Assembly: GCA_964019055.1 (NCBI GenBank)
Contig: OZ025219.1
Span: 8,746,388-8,810,387, forward strand
Origin: Anthopleura xanthogrammica
Taxonomy: Eukaryota > Cnidaria > Anthozoa > Actiniaria > Actiniidae
Length of the DNA: 64,000 nucleotides
Direction: 5' to 3'
Position numbers and translations under genes: made by a program. This document shows positions 34,101-47,496 of the stretch, piece after piece. Position 1 is the stretch's first letter, and each line of letters opens with the position of its first letter. The notes under the pieces were generated by a model. That model had not been told where the DNA came from. It saw nothing but the letters and a program-made list of their open reading frames with translations, and did no database searches.

Positions 34101-37076
34101 AATGGCTGTCCTTTAAACAAAAAACATGATATTGATTATCAAAATTAGCAGCTTTCTCTTTTCAGATACCATTCCAAGAACCATAGGAACGGCAAACTCT
34201 GACATCTACTTTCTACATCTGAGCTACCTACTGCCGTTTCTCATCCCAATAATTATGTACTTGTTATAATTTATGCCTAATTAAGTGAACTATCTGGTTT
34301 AAATTTTAATGAAATCCCTGATGGGGCACACTAGAAAGGATAACCTGAGTATCAGGCTTTCCAGGGAAGGGGGAGGGGGAAAAGTGAGCGAGAAAGTGAG
34401 CGAGGAAAAAAAGAGAGGGAAAGGAGGGTTGATTAGATTTGAAAAGCATAGAAGATTGTTAAGATTAAAAGTGTGTGTGTGGGTAGGGGGGTATAACCTT
34501 TCCCTCTTCACAGTCGATGAGAATAGACTTCTTCATTTGAGTTTTATCCATATTAATGTTAAACAAAATCTACTTTAGACCCTTTGCAGCAGGTCGGAAT
34601 GCAGCTCAATTTATAGGTTTCAATTCTCAGTAGATTAAAAATTCTTTTGTTTCGTCCTCCAAATTGAGCTGCTCTGACGTCACGTGCAAGGGGTCTTTAT
34701 TCTATTGTCATTCTATCTATTGTATTAGGTATGATGCATTGTATTTTTATGAATACATTACATCAACTGCTTGCTACATAGGCTCTCCCATGCCCTCTTG
34801 TGACTGGATGTGATGATGAAGTATAGACTGTACTTACTGAGGAAAAATCTACAGTTTTCACGATGTGCTTGTGGGGTAGACTCACTAACTCATCACCACT
34901 AACAGCATCCCATAATTTGCTGAAATAAAACATCCAAATTTGAATATCAAATAAGTAAATAATAAATACCTTGTTAACCTTAAACTAAATAGATAAATAT
35001 TGACCATATATAAAAAAATTATTAAAATGAGAAAAATCGAAAAAGTTATTATCTTATTATTCCAAAAAAAAAATAAAGCACTTTGAACTTTGACATACAC
35101 TTATTGTATTCTATTTCCTAAATATTATTGATGTTTGATAGCCAAAAATAAGCATATAACTCAAAGTTATAAATATAGAACTGTCTTATCTCTAAGATCT
35201 GACATCTGTATTTGGTACCATAGCAACAATAAAGTTGATCATATCCATTACTATAGTAACAGACTCTAGTGATAAAATCTTTATTGCAATCTAAAAATAT
35301 ATGTAAAATATATAAATGAAATCCCTCATTTATAAAAATAATAAATACATTCGCATTTGTCATAAATCAGAGGCACTTTTATTTAAGAATTTTTTCTTTT
35401 TTTCTTTTTGCAATATTTTTTTCTCTCAGTTCGATCTCATGGTTGATAACATGTCTTCTGACCTAGTTTAGGGACATTGTGTAATTTGTACCCAAATTAT
35501 CCCAGAATGCATCTTGATAATTCAATTCTGTAGGAACAAGAGAGCATCATACTCACGCTGTGAAATCAGCAGCCCCACTAGCTGCTTTTGTAGCATCTTT
35601 ATTCAAAGAGGCACTCCATACAGCACCTTTATGTCCTTCAAATGTTCCAATCCAGTCTCCTGTGTCGCCCTGACGTAGCATTGGTTTCCCATCTGAAACA
35701 AGAACAGCATACATGTAGTCCTGTTAGTATCTCAAACTTAAACCTACAATTTATGATTGACAATTTATGTTAAAATCACATAAAAAAATAAGAACAGTTC
35801 TGAGCAATTACTGAGCATGAACAAAGAAATCAACCCAAGTTTACAGACTTTTTTGCAAATTTTGTATGACTATTAAAAACTTGTGGTCCTACCTCCCTGA
35901 TTGGTATAAGGGTAATTTTAACCCTGATATTCTGTATCTCTAAAGATATTTATGGTTATTATATGAAATAGAGTGTGATATTGAGTGACATCAAAATGAT
36001 AAAATTGATATCCCCACTCCCACCAGTAGCCAGTGGGGATACGATTTTTATCAACACTGGTGGTGACAAATTTCGACTTTTTGCTCAGCTTCTCAGATCC
36101 TCCATTATTTTTCATATGATAAACAGAACATTACATGGCTGCTTGGAGATACGAATTTGATCTTCTCGTGCTGATATTATCTCTCACTCGTTCGCTCGAT
36201 GCGCTCACTTGTGAGAGATAATATCAACATGCACTCAAAGATAAAATTATTATCTCTGCGCAACCATGTAATATCCTATATGTATCTTATGATTTGGAAT
36301 TTTTGTGTGGTCCACCAGCATATCGGACCTTGCATAATTAGATAAGATCACATATGAAAATGAAAAATATTGGTATCATAGAGGGAAAATATCTGGTATA
36401 TTGGTATCTCAGCACCCCCCCCCCCCCCTCCCCCCACTAGCTTAGCTGTGACATTGGTTCAAAGGATGCTGTCAACCCCATTCTATGACAATGCCAGTGT
36501 TATATCAATTTTATGGTCACACAATATAAATAAGCTCTTTTTCTTTTCTAGCTGCAATATATAGGTCTATTATATTTCGCATTATGAAACTGTCTCAAAA
36601 ATATATTCCATTCGAGATCCAACCATTAATGATTTTAAATAATATAAACTACAGTGATAACAGTTTATCGTGAGATTGTTTAGGCTAAAAAATAAAAAAT
36701 AAATATGACATGAAAGCGAAAATACACCCAACATAAGAGCTTTGTTTTCCAGGGTTGTTTTTGACCTGAATATTTGAGTGTCTCAAACGGCAGATAAAAT
36801 TCTATAACTGTACTCATGAACTTTCCAAAATTTTAGAAGTATACTAAATATGTATTGTAGCTTTAGGTTACTAAGTTATTTTTAGGGAATAATAATTATA
36901 TTATTAAATATCTGATAAAATACAAGATAAAGTTAAGCTTCCAAAAGATTTGGTAGAAATTTCTCACCTTTACACGCGCTTATTAAAAAATATCCATACG
37001 GTGTATTCTCGGAGAAAGATAAGTCTACAACGGGTCTAGTATGTCCACTACATGATAGAGGTATTTGTCGTGCCAT
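31111..37076 (-). CDS. STRAP: Serine/threonine kinase receptor-associated protein (STRAP/UNRIP)
   Basis: Eight exons on the minus strand join in phase: 37076-36968, 35692-35557, 34919-34838, 34110-34038, 33617-33518, 33208-33071, 32724-32588 and 31310-31111, giving 324 aa (human 350). It is a seven-blade WD40 propeller from [15 protein letters not shown] to [25 protein letters not shown] hallmarks include [28 protein letters not shown] and [17 protein letters not shown]. By family it works with the SMN-Gemin complex in snRNP assembly and as a scaffold in TGF-beta and translation control. The C-terminal tail after the propeller is short and Ser/Gly/Asn-rich rather than the acidic vertebrate tail. 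Introns hold MITE family 4, family 2 and family 6 copies, a SINE and an ATC tract. Confidence 0.97.
31360..31520. repeat. MITE family 4 copy, right end truncated
   Basis: It begins AATAGACAAC, then TCATTTCAGACCACATGTC, keeps TTAAACAAAGAAATTATAC and stops at CACTTGGTCT. It lies in the last STRAP intron. Confidence 0.75.
32370..32556 (-). repeat. tRNA-derived SINE
   Basis: Read on the minus strand: GGTGGCGTAGTGCGTAAG (A box-like), then GGTTAGATCCCGG (B box-like), then a tail with GGTTCTCTGGTTTTCCTCC. It is the best-preserved promoter of the four copies and lies in STRAP intron 7. Confidence 0.7.
32912..33030. repeat. Dispersed inverted repeat, family 6 (copy b)
   Basis: It shares AATCAGTTGGTACC, ACAAATTCCAATGG and CAGAGTTCGC with 22302-22425. 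It lies in STRAP intron 6. Confidence 0.65.
33300..33505. repeat. ATC-rich low-complexity tract
   Basis: Imperfect ATC/TCA repeats end within about 10 bp of the donor of the STRAP exon 33617-33518. Confidence 0.9.
33921..33985. repeat. Fragment of MITE family 7
   Basis: CACAGGAAGCCCAATTTAGA followed by AAGTAAAAGGTGAAAA-like sequence matches one end of 47497-47800. It lies in STRAP intron 4. Confidence 0.6.
34574..34700. repeat. MITE-like element, family 2 (copy b)
   Basis: It shares CCTCCAAATTGAGCTGC and a TGACGTCACGTGCAAGGGG end with 3022-3139. It lies in STRAP intron 3 beside a short piece resembling family 4. Confidence 0.65.
36129..36273. repeat. MITE-like inverted repeat (ATTACATGG)
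   Basis: Outer ATTACATGGCTGC mirrors GCAACCATGTAAT. Inner GATATTATCTCTCAC mirrors GTGAGAGATAATATC around a TCGTTCGCTCG core. It lies in STRAP intron 1. Confidence 0.75.
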
Positions 37077-38517
37077 TTTTAGTGTTTAAGAACGAAAATT
37101 TTAGGTGCAAAAATGGTAAAAAAAGTTGATCAGTGAAGAAGTAAAATGCCGGTGAAGAAAGATCAGCTAATGACCCAGTCTCTTTGACCGGGACCATCTT
37201 GCGAAACCTTACAGCAACGCCTGTCAGCTTTTTCACACTTTTTATAAACTTTTTTACTTGTATTTTCTAAATTAAGATTTAGTTACGAGTCAATGCTAAA
37301 ATAGTTTACTAACACACTAAATAAATTTGGCAAACGAAAAATAAGTAAATAAAATATAATATAATACCGTCAATACTAAATAAATAATGTCAAGTTAAGA
37401 AAGGCACAGGGATCCCATTCGGCGTATGGTAACTATTATTTTTGACAGTTCATTGGTAAAGTGAGGATCGATAGGATGTGACATTGAGTTTTATAAATTG
37501 TTAACTAAGATGCATGCTTTTGATCCTGGAAAAAATCATGTCATAAAATTAAGCCACAGGGATTCCAGCAAGAACATTTACAGTACCTGGATGAGTGTCT
37601 TGGTCAATCTCGTCCCCTCGGTGCTGACCAGGAGAAACGCAGGCTCATCGAGTGTTCGCAATCGTTCAGTTTTTGCAGTAACTGCATTTGACAAGTAATC
37701 TTCGATAATAACAGTGTGTGATATCATACGGCAGTTTACAGATGTGAAACGGGTTTAAAAGTCGGCACGAGCCTGTCATTTCACAAAGAAGAGTGTGTTT
37801 TCGAAAGTAGTACAGCATAAACTGGATTGTATTTCAAAAGTCAAATGGTATGAGTTACACATATTTAATCTTGACCCCGAACACACGCCATGGGGGACGA
37901 GATTGTTTCGGGGTACGCACTTGTATGACGTCATGTGCCCCGAGAACAGCGTACTCTTACAAGAGAGTCGGCTGGTATCCTGGTAACTCAATCTTTCGTA
38001 GAGGGGCGTGGCGGGAGAGGGAGGGGCCGGCACGCGAGTCCCACCCTCAAGCCAGGAAAATATTTTTTTCAAATGTTTCCTCTACCCTTAAATTATCTTA
38101 TTCTTAAGCCCTTAAGCTTCACGCTTTCCATTTTTCATTGGTTGGCTGTTTGTGCGTGAACTCAAGTTCATTTTAGTGTCTAAAGTCTTTACTAGGCGAG
38201 TTGAATGCGCGTTGAATGTAGTGTACTTCCGGTCGTTTCGGCGACTTCCGGTAGAAAGCCATTAGCTGTCGCACGCCAGACAAATCATTTTTCTGTAGAG
38301 CGCGCATGCATGAAATCGACGTATATCACTTTATACCAATTAAATTTGCATTACTTCGAAAAACACCGACGTACGAAGTTCACTTGCTGTCTTCACTTTA
38401 CAAGAATGTAATACCTTCTTGTGACTTCCTTTACTCTATAGCTTGTTTCTTGCGAAGAGAAAATATTTTTTGCATTCCATTATCTCTTGGGAGAAAGCTT
38501 AGTTCAACTCGGAAAGT
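37077..38517. promoter_or_regulatory. Divergent promoter region of STRAP and the FSTL-like gene
   Basis: It separates two start codons that point away from each other by 1.44 kb. The right half is more G+C-rich (37990-38050) than the flanks. No specific element is defined. Confidence 0.35.
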
Positions 38518-41500
38518 ATGACACGAGAAGTAGTGATATTGGTCGTGGTTTTGGTAGCTTTTCTAGCGAGTGAGGTAAGTCCATGAACTGCTTTTTGAAC
38601 ATTCAAAGCTCGTCCAACATCAGTGCTAGTAGATTAATATGAAAACCTTAAGACTTTAAAACCCGAAAAGGCGTCCTTTGATAGGGATTGTGGCACCGTG
38701 GTACCAACATATTTTCGGAGATGTCAAAATTGTCTTGTCAAAGAACCAAATTTCTTTATAAAATACAAATTTGTCTTTATTAGCAACATGGCAGTCAATT
38801 TTCAACGACATTTTAATATAATGTCATAATATTTTTTTGTAAAGACATCGCCTTATTCTCTCATGTACTAAATTAATCTTGTACCATCTTGTATTACATA
38901 TTCAATTTCGATGTTTGCCTTCATCAAGTGACTTCTATTGCATATTTATGAACCTTTCCCTTGTTTTCGACCACTGTTTACTCGCTTTTTATGATGATTT
39001 GAATAATTTTCTTTAGAAACGCCTATTTTGAGAAAAATAAAACATCGATATTTGGTCTAGAATTCACGACTATTTTGAATACAGCTTTGAGAGCATGATG
39101 AATACTCAGGAAAAAGCAAACATTGTTCATGTCAAACCGATTACAGAAATATGTGTTTACTTACGGCATATTTTCGATGAAGGAAAAGAAATAACAAAAT
39201 CAAAAGACACAAAGTGTTTTTTTGGGGATGCATTAGTTTTTAAAAAAGGATAAATTTTCTATTCCATCATCGATTTTTCTGGAAGATATTCCAGATGTTT
39301 TCTCTTCGACATTCGAGAATATATTCAAAACATTAAATTTTGAATTAATCCTTTGGGAAAATACTCAATGCTCTGTGATGAATTATAAATTGGGATCGGA
39401 AGTCTTTGGATTAATGTATAGAGAAGATTTTCATCTGAATTTGAATTTGGTTATTGACTGTCTGGAGTAAATGGACGAAGGAAGAGACTTGTATAGTTCT
39501 GGGAGAGCAGTTGAATATTTGCTGGAAGCCAATTCAATGTTTCGTTTAATTTTTCATTACCACTGAAACTGCCTTCATTTCGCAAGGAAAAAAAAGCTTT
39601 AAAGGGGGAAACAAAAAAAATTATATCACCGGTCTCAACACACGGTGAGGATTAACTGGCCTACAGTACCAAAATTGGCCTGTAATTCTGCGTACCGGAA
39701 GCAGGTCAACACAAATTAAAGACTGGATAACTCGACGAGTGATCAAACTAGAAAAAAAATCAAAATGTATAAGAATACATGCTATCATTTTCATTACATC
39801 TGACCTGAAGTACATAAATTATGCAACTATATTTTTTTACACTAAACAGGCTAAAAAGACACAATCAGGATCCTCTGTCGTTGGACGATTAGTTTAGAGC
39901 AATGAACTGAAGTTTTTTTGAAGATTCCAGTAAATTTTTTTTGTCAATACTCATGATTTTTTTTGGATTGTTTTCTTTGATTCATCAATATGAAGCACAG
40001 TAGAACTTACTAGATATATGAGGAGTGTCCAGAATACATCAACGCAAGGCTAATTTGACCGAAAGTTCAAGCGTTTTTCTACATGTGAAACAATTTGTGA
40101 GATTGAAGTTTTCTGCTCTTGCAGATAAAAATAGAATGCTTAGCTTCAAAGAAGTAAGGAAAGGGCTTGTTCTTCTTGTAGTGCTTGGGAGTCTTTTTTG
40201 TTCCAATATATATTAGCGATATTTTTCAAAGATAAGCTGCTAGAAAATTGTCAAAATAGACTAGATATTCAACCCACGCAATGACCGACTGGTCAACTAA
40301 ATCAACTGAAAATGCAATGTAGTTTGAATTAACAAAACGAGTTTACTTTAAAAGCCTTAATTACTTTTGGATCATCATAAGCATTTTATCTGACATCCTT
40401 ATCGCCAATATTCTTAGACTTCTAGACAGGATGGCTGGCATATTAATATGTTTTTTAGTGCGAGTTTATTTTATAACTTCCTCTGAAGCTTACAATTCAT
40501 TCTTTTTCTTCCAAACAGCAAGCCTATGGACAACGCGTCAAAGCCAAACTTAACGAAGAGAAAAAGAAACTGCAGAACTATGGTAAGTATAAGGAGAAAA
40601 AACGCTGAAAAAGATGAATAATCCTGTCTTGAAATGATTGTTAAACTGCTGAAAATAAAAATATATAAAATAAAACGTGAAAAGCTGGAAATATTTACTT
40701 TGAATATTGCATATAAAAATAAAATTGCGCGCGCAGATTAATACCATTTGCCACATTGCGATAAAGAAGACTAAAGTAACCGCCAAACCTCGCGATCTTT
40801 ATCGGACACTTTATAAATTAAAAGTGTAGCATCCACTCAGCAAGGGTGGACAACTCGGAATTATAATCTAATGGGTCGTTGACCTTCTCGCTATGAACTG
40901 TTTGTGGCAATTCAGTTAATTAATCTTTTTCTGAATTCGCTGTTTTGCTAGTATGAATGAAATGAAAAAATGTCCATTGTTTGAGTTCCAGTGGTTAGTG
41001 CGTTAGTTTATTAATAGATTTTACATACGATTTTGCAGTGCTGAGGTCCAGCTAAGGTTATAGAAGCAGGCAGGTAACAGGAAGTGAAAGCAACAGGGAA
41101 TTTCATCAATTGAAACGCGACCCTTAGAAAATGATTGATGACCAAAGAGCCAGTTAATTATGAAAACCTGATGGAGAAATTATTATATCTTTTCAGAGTG
41201 TTCTAAAGCGTGTCCGGCAGGCCGCCGATGCGCACTGGAAGGGAAGAAAGAGGTGTGTGTCTGTCTATCTGTCTGTCCATCAAGACACAAACCAGTGTGT
41301 GGGTCGGATGGGAAGAAGTACGAAAACCACTGCGAGCTTCACAGAACAGCTTGTGTTACAAATACTAAAATAAGTATTGAATGGAGTAACAAATGTATTG
41401 GAAAAGGAAGTCCAGGTAGGAAAGTGAGAAGCTGAACTAGGGGCTTTGGCACTTGGGATTTTGGGGATGAATTTAGATCAGTTCATACAATCTTCTCATA

Positions 41501-44381
41501 CTAGTAACCTGAACAATGGTCCATAATATGAACCCGATTTTATTTATTTAGTGGGTATCGGTGAACCTCGCCCTCTCACTTCAGATAAAAGTTGAAGTAT
41601 TAGATGCTGTGAGTCTATAGTGACAAATACTTTGTTTACCATACATTCAAATAGACAGTGCATCTATTTTTGCGATTTAACTTTTAGTTTTGAAAATATT
41701 TAAGAGCAAAATTCATGCAGGGCTTCACCTCCAAAGGTGGTTGGTCACGAGTAACCCCTTTCCTCTAAATCGGATCTCGTAAGTTGACAATTGTTTTGAC
41801 CTATAGCTATTCTTTAATTTAAAACATTTCTCTCTCTCTCTCTCCTGATTTAGAGCTGTGCCCTAAAGACAAACTGATAACTTTAATGGAAAAAATCCTA
41901 ACACACTTCAAAAATGAACTGCAAACACAAGCTCCCCCGGAATCACTGATCCACCATTTATTCCGACGCCGCGATAAGAACAATGATAACAAAATCGATC
42001 AGGGGGAGTTAACATCATTGCTGGCTGACTATACGATGTATGAAGATATGTATGCGACTTTGGCAGTGTGTAGTGTCAGAGACTGGATGAACGCAGAAGA
42101 TGTGAACGGGGATCACTTCTTGGAATTGGAGGAATTTTACAGTCAATATGGTAAGAGAACATGATGGCGCAGTACCCAGACAAAACGTAATAGATCGTTT
42201 TGGAAGAGCGCACGCATCAAGCGATCAATGTTCGTAAAAGGTGAAAATAAAATGGGGGGGAAATTCGCGTTTAATTACTTTTTTCATTCCAGGTCAAGAT
42301 AATGTGCTCTATAATACGAACGAGCAAAAAAACAAATCAGTAAAAATGGACTAGAACATTTTTTTTCGCGCGCGCCTTTGTTTTCCTATATAATTCCCAT
42401 ATGGTATCCTGTGGGTGGATTTGGGACACGTCTGGATTTGGGTCAATAGAATTTAATTGACCTTTTACTTTTATCTAAATTGGGCTCCCTGTGGTGTGAC
42501 TGCATGCACGGCGCACGATAATATTACACCTTGCGGCGGCAACCATTCGTAAGCGCTGCGCGGTCTGTGAAAAACTATCATTATCCAAGTCTTATTATAA
42601 ATTAAAGTTGCTCTACGATCCTCAACTGATTTTTCCGTACCGTGACGGTGCTGTATGTGTTGGCTGGACATAAAAAACTAATCTCACTACTTTCTACTTC
42701 AGCGAGATCGAAGCATGAAAAAGAACAATCAACACAGGAGAGTACTAGGACAGACAGACCAACTATCACAGTACATGAACAACAAACATCGGAGCATCCT
42801 ACGCTTTTAGCTGTCGAGGTCTTCACAGAAAAACTAAGAGAACCAATGGCTGCTGATCACTTCACGGAACCACGTGATATTGTTGAATCTACAACAGGAA
42901 GCCCAACTGGTATGAATTCTTTGGAATAAATTAATCAGTCATCAGTGCTTATTTTAATTCATTTAATATTAAGATAGCATCAGTGCGCACACGTTTGGAA
43001 GCGAGTCAGCCTCTTATTCTTCCACTTCTTTAACGCACCAAGCAGAGATGCGCGCATTCAAAACTCCCTTTTAGTCTTTTACAATATTGCATTACAAACT
43101 CTATTTTTCTATTTTTCTCATACTCACGGCATTTATGTATCCCATTTTTCCATAGTTACAGCTGCACACCACAGCAATTTGTTCTTCGCATTTGGGAGTG
43201 ACGGTATCCATGTGATTAATCCAGCAACGTTATCTTTAGTGAGACACATAAGAGCTGTGGATGTAGTCAATGAAAGTCTTTCACCCATATGCACAGGAAG
43301 CCCACAGCAGCCTTGTACATGGGGTGGCGCAGTGAATGCCGGGAATCAGCTGATCTACGCCGCTGACGCATTAGGAGGCAGGCTCATTGTAATTGACATT
43401 GCAACATTTTCTGTGATCGAAGAAATAGCGGTCAGCGGTCACCCCTATAACCCACAATACGTTGCGGCCTTGGACGAAGTGTGGTTCACAAACTGGGGAG
43501 AGAGTATTCAAGTTCTCACAGAGGAAGAAGACGACAATGGAACGGTCAACGTGGTTACTATGGCAACGAAGAAGATATCTCATAGCGTGACACCAGTACC
43601 TCTGAGCGAATCTCAAACTCCTATATATGGATTACACGTAGTCGATAGCTGCCACTTGCGTGACGAAGAAAATTTTGGCTATGTCACGCACCTTAACGAG
43701 CCTGGTTTCCACGAGTTGAGCTTAAAAGACAAAGAATTTACTCGCTTTGTTAATCTCAGTAGCCATGACTGTCACGGAACGTATGCATTTGCACTTTCAA
43801 GCTCGACTGGTCACGTTGTAGTCCACTGCTTCACAGCTAAAGATGGCGGTCAGCGAGCTGAACTCGTAGTTGACTTAAAGACCGAGGAAGTGGTTGCTAT
43901 GACGTCGGTCAATATTGGTATCCCCCACATATCCCCTGACGGGAGATTTGTCGTCGCCTTCAATGACTATACCTTGTCGACTTTGTACTTTGCTTTCGAT
44001 GGAACAATACAGATTGGCGAGCCAATGAAATCCAGTTTCCGTCTTAGTGACGTAGCTTTCCTCGCAAGGGATGATGGGTATGATTTTTACGTCACCTCCA
44101 AAGATTCGTCCAATGTTATACTACTTTACACAAGCCCCGCTGGAATGCGGACGCTCAACCTCTTGACAGATGCTGGAATGCCTCAAAAAGCAAAAGACTG
44201 GCTTCACACACGACGAAGCATTGTGACTGGCTGTGAGGCGTATGACCGTTACCTAGCAACTCCCGCCACTGCTGAAGATGCGGTTGTAATCATTGATGGT
44301 CAGCAGCAGTCAGTGAGCGGCAGGGTGGAACACGTTAAGGGGGTAGTGAACCTTGTTTGGGTCGGCGGAGAAGAGAACTAA
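38518..44381 (+). CDS. Follistatin-like 4/5-type secreted protein lacking Ig domains
   Basis: Six exons join in phase: 38518-38574, 40519-40582, 41197-41415, 41854-42150, 42703-42909 and 43156-44381, giving 689 aa. Order: signal peptide (MTREVVILVVVLVAFLASE); Cys-rich follistatin/Kazal module (about 42-110, CPSRHKPVCGSDGKKYENHC); two EF-hands with canonical loops DKNNDNKIDQGE and DVNGDHFLELEE; a Ser/Thr-rich linker of about 70 aa; and a 407-aa propeller-like C-terminal domain in one exon. This order matches vertebrate FSTL4/FSTL5 (about 845 aa), except that their two Ig domains are replaced by the linker, whose exon is phase 1-1. By family it is an extracellular Ca-binding matrix or synaptic protein. 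AATAAA lies at about 44649. Confidence 0.85.
42234..42493. repeat. MITE-like element, family 7 (copy a)
   Basis: Ends GTAAAAGGTGAAAATAAAAT and TTTTACTTTTATCTAAATTG are inverted. CTATAATACGAACGAG and CGCGCGCGCCTTTG cores are shared, reversed, with 47497-47800. It lies in FSTL-like intron 4, between the EF-hand and linker exons. Confidence 0.75.
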
Positions 44382-45889
44382 AGAATTCACAAAGAGGTTA
44401 GGTGGTTACTCAGTCAGCAAACTTATCTTATTATCTTGGCGATGATCGAGCTTCTTATTTATCTTCCTTCTGACTTAATAGAAATAATAGAAGTTTTGCA
44501 TCATATTGGCTAGCAGGACATTAGAATCCCTCTACTCTGGGGAATTGAACTCTTTCTTATCGAAAACGTAACAATTGTACTGTTCCTGTATGCCATCCAA
44601 CATCTGATGGCTGCCGTCATCAGTGATCAAGCACTGTAAACCTAGGTCAATAAACGTCTATGTATGGCTAACAAAGCTAGCATAGCAAGAAAAAATGAAA
44701 ATTAATGGCCTGAAGTTATAGACTCAAATATAGCTTTAGCATAACTTTGCCCTACTTCAGACCACGTCTTTTCCGCTTCAGGTATTCTCTCTTGTTAACT
44801 TAAACAGTAATGCTGGAGATCAGTGTCTGAAGGGATCTATTGCAGAAATATTATCTAGAATAGAACTGTAATTTCGAAATTATCAGAGTCAATAAATACG
44901 TACTTCATGATTATTATCAGCTCAATATTAATTATTATGTGATAAGGAGTCATGGTTTTCAAGTTTAAGGCTTGCAAACATGGCAGTGTCGTACAACTTT
45001 TCTAGCGTGACATCTAGTCTTCTAGGACCGGATGTCAAACGTTGCAGTTTTTCACGCAGCAAAACTTTTGAAGTAAGGAGAGGTTGAAAAGTCAGTCGCA
45101 CTTCAACTTGAACTAGACGCTCTTGGAGCGTTCACTGGGTTGCCTGTGCAAGAGCTCGCCCACTCGCCAATCCTATATACTCTTTATTATTTCACACCAA
45201 AGTGTTCCTTTTGGGTTCAAAGTCCCCCTTTATTAAAAACATTTTGAATTCTAGTAAGACATTAGTGTTGCGTTACTGACTCGTCAACGCGTATTAGGTT
45301 ACTACTTGACCTACTAGAGTACCTTTCAAGACTAGCTGATGAAATAAACATATCTATTTCAGTATCGAAACTGTTCACTGCAAAACAAACGTTTTATCAA
45401 TGTAAATACTCTTAGCCAAAATGTGTTTAACTGGTCATTTGTTTTCCCCTTATATGCAGTTTTTGTTTTCTCTATTTTCATAAATGGAAATATTCAACAA
45501 GGAGTCTTGGCAGTTCGCTTTCTTGTAGATCACTATCAGCTCGTCTGACTTCTACGAGTTCTTGGAGTCAGCTTTCGTTCTGTAGTTTGTCTCAGTATAT
45601 TTTTTGTATCTGAGATCTGGTAAGATCTAGTTTGATCATAGCTAGATAGTTTATAGATTCTCTTAGTCTATTTTGACTAGTTTGTATAGTTCTACGATTC
45701 TCATACCGTAATTTGCTCATAGATTCTCAAAGATAGCTCATAGATTCTCAGACTTCTCTCTTTGAGTACGTGGACCGTACGGCGCGTGCGTTTGTAAGTA
45801 GTTTAAGCATACCGTTAAAAAAGCTAAAGACAATGGTAGGCCACGAACCTTGAACGTATGAATTAATGGCAACCAAATACCGAAAGCTA

Positions 45890-46213
45890 TAAATACCTCG
45901 TGCTCGATATCAAATTCTATTAAATTGTCGATCATATTTGTGCACCAATACATAACACAACTTCATTGGACAGACTATTGCTATGGTTGCAAGTTCTCAA
46001 CCAATCATGACGTGTGACGTCACAATAGACATTATGGTCTACCTGACGCCCGAAAAACGGCCCTCATTTTAAGACAGGTTTGCCACCATGACAACCCAGT
46101 AAATACCTCGTGCTCAATAATCATGTGATTAATTTATCCAATCATGATCGCGACCCGGAAAAAGAAAAAAACAAACCTCATTTTAAGACTGGTTTGCCAC
46201 AAACAACCCAGTA
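45890..46213. repeat. Two-copy direct repeat, period about 210 bp
   Basis: AAATACCTCGTGCTC, CCAATCATGA, CTCATTTTAAGAC and ACAACCCAGTAA occur in the same order twice. The second copy is shorter. Confidence 0.8.
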
Positions 46214-47496
46214 ATAACGTGTTTTTTTTTTTTTTTTTTTTTTTTTCTTTCCGGACACGTCAAACGTCTTCATGCATGTCTCTGCCTATAGTGATCGCAC
46301 CATCTAATGACACATGCGCAATAATTCTTAGTTTCGCAGACTAAGTAAAAGCACAGAAAAACACCAAGAAACACTCAAGAAAAGTATTCCATCTGAATCT
46401 CGTTTTCCTATTCCATCATCTTTGTCACTCACAGAGTTTTAAGACCCGACCAAAAACAAAATTTAAATTAGGTTCAAGGTTGTAGAATTCCGGTCCTGGT
46501 TGATGACGAAATAATTTCTTGGAATTTCATTTCAAGGTTAGTACATGGAAGTGAATCATTCTCTTCCAGCTCGTTTCAGCCAGGGGAATCGCATTTTTTT
46601 TGCGCATAATCAACAACAAAAATTAAAGCAATTTAATGTTTTATTTTTTAAGGAATCCAACTTTGTTACAGTAGCTTTGCTTTGTGGTTTTGTAGATTTG
46701 CTTACGCTAGGTATAGATAGATACCTTAGACGGGGCAGGCCGTACCAAGCGCCGTTGAAAATTATCAGTATATATGATAAGATGTATCTTGGATGATGCA
46801 GAAAGTTTTTGAATCCCTAAACAAGCAAGTTTGACAAAGATATATTCAGGATAGTAAGTTGGTTTCAATTCATTTGGTCAATAAAACCCAAAGAAATTCT
46901 ATAATCATGCATTTTGATCAGTATCTGCGTTAGAGCGCGCGCGTGTCTCTTCAAATCATTTTATAGGCTCGTAAGCTGTCGCATCTTAACTTTCTGAGTG
47001 AAAGCTTGTAATTGCTAAACTAAATGTGCTGTTACTCTACCAAAGCATCGACGGAGTTTTTCATTATAAAATTTCAGTATGATTCCAACCAAAGATAGCT
47101 GTTTTGCTAGGCAAATGGATATGTGTAACCTTAGCTTAAATACAGTCCTGTTTTGTCTCGGCCTGTTTAGTAGCTGTGTCTCCCAGAACGTGAACCTAAT
47201 TCTGGATCACTTTCTACCTTTCAGTTAACAAAATTAAAAAAGTGAATTTTGCTTCAATAATTAAATTTTGTTGGCAGACTGGAGAAAAAAAGAAATTTCA
47301 AAATTCCTAGCTGTACATTGCCCCAAGTCGACCTCTCTTGTCTCGGGAGCCTTTAATTTTGCGAAGCAATAGTTTTGCGAGCGCAGCGAGCGAGAGACGA
47401 AGTCGCGACATCGCGGCCAACTTCGGCCTTGAATAGTAATTTTAGTTTCCACTTCTTTTTCTGTACCTAAACTCACGAGTTCCCGATATGAAAAAG

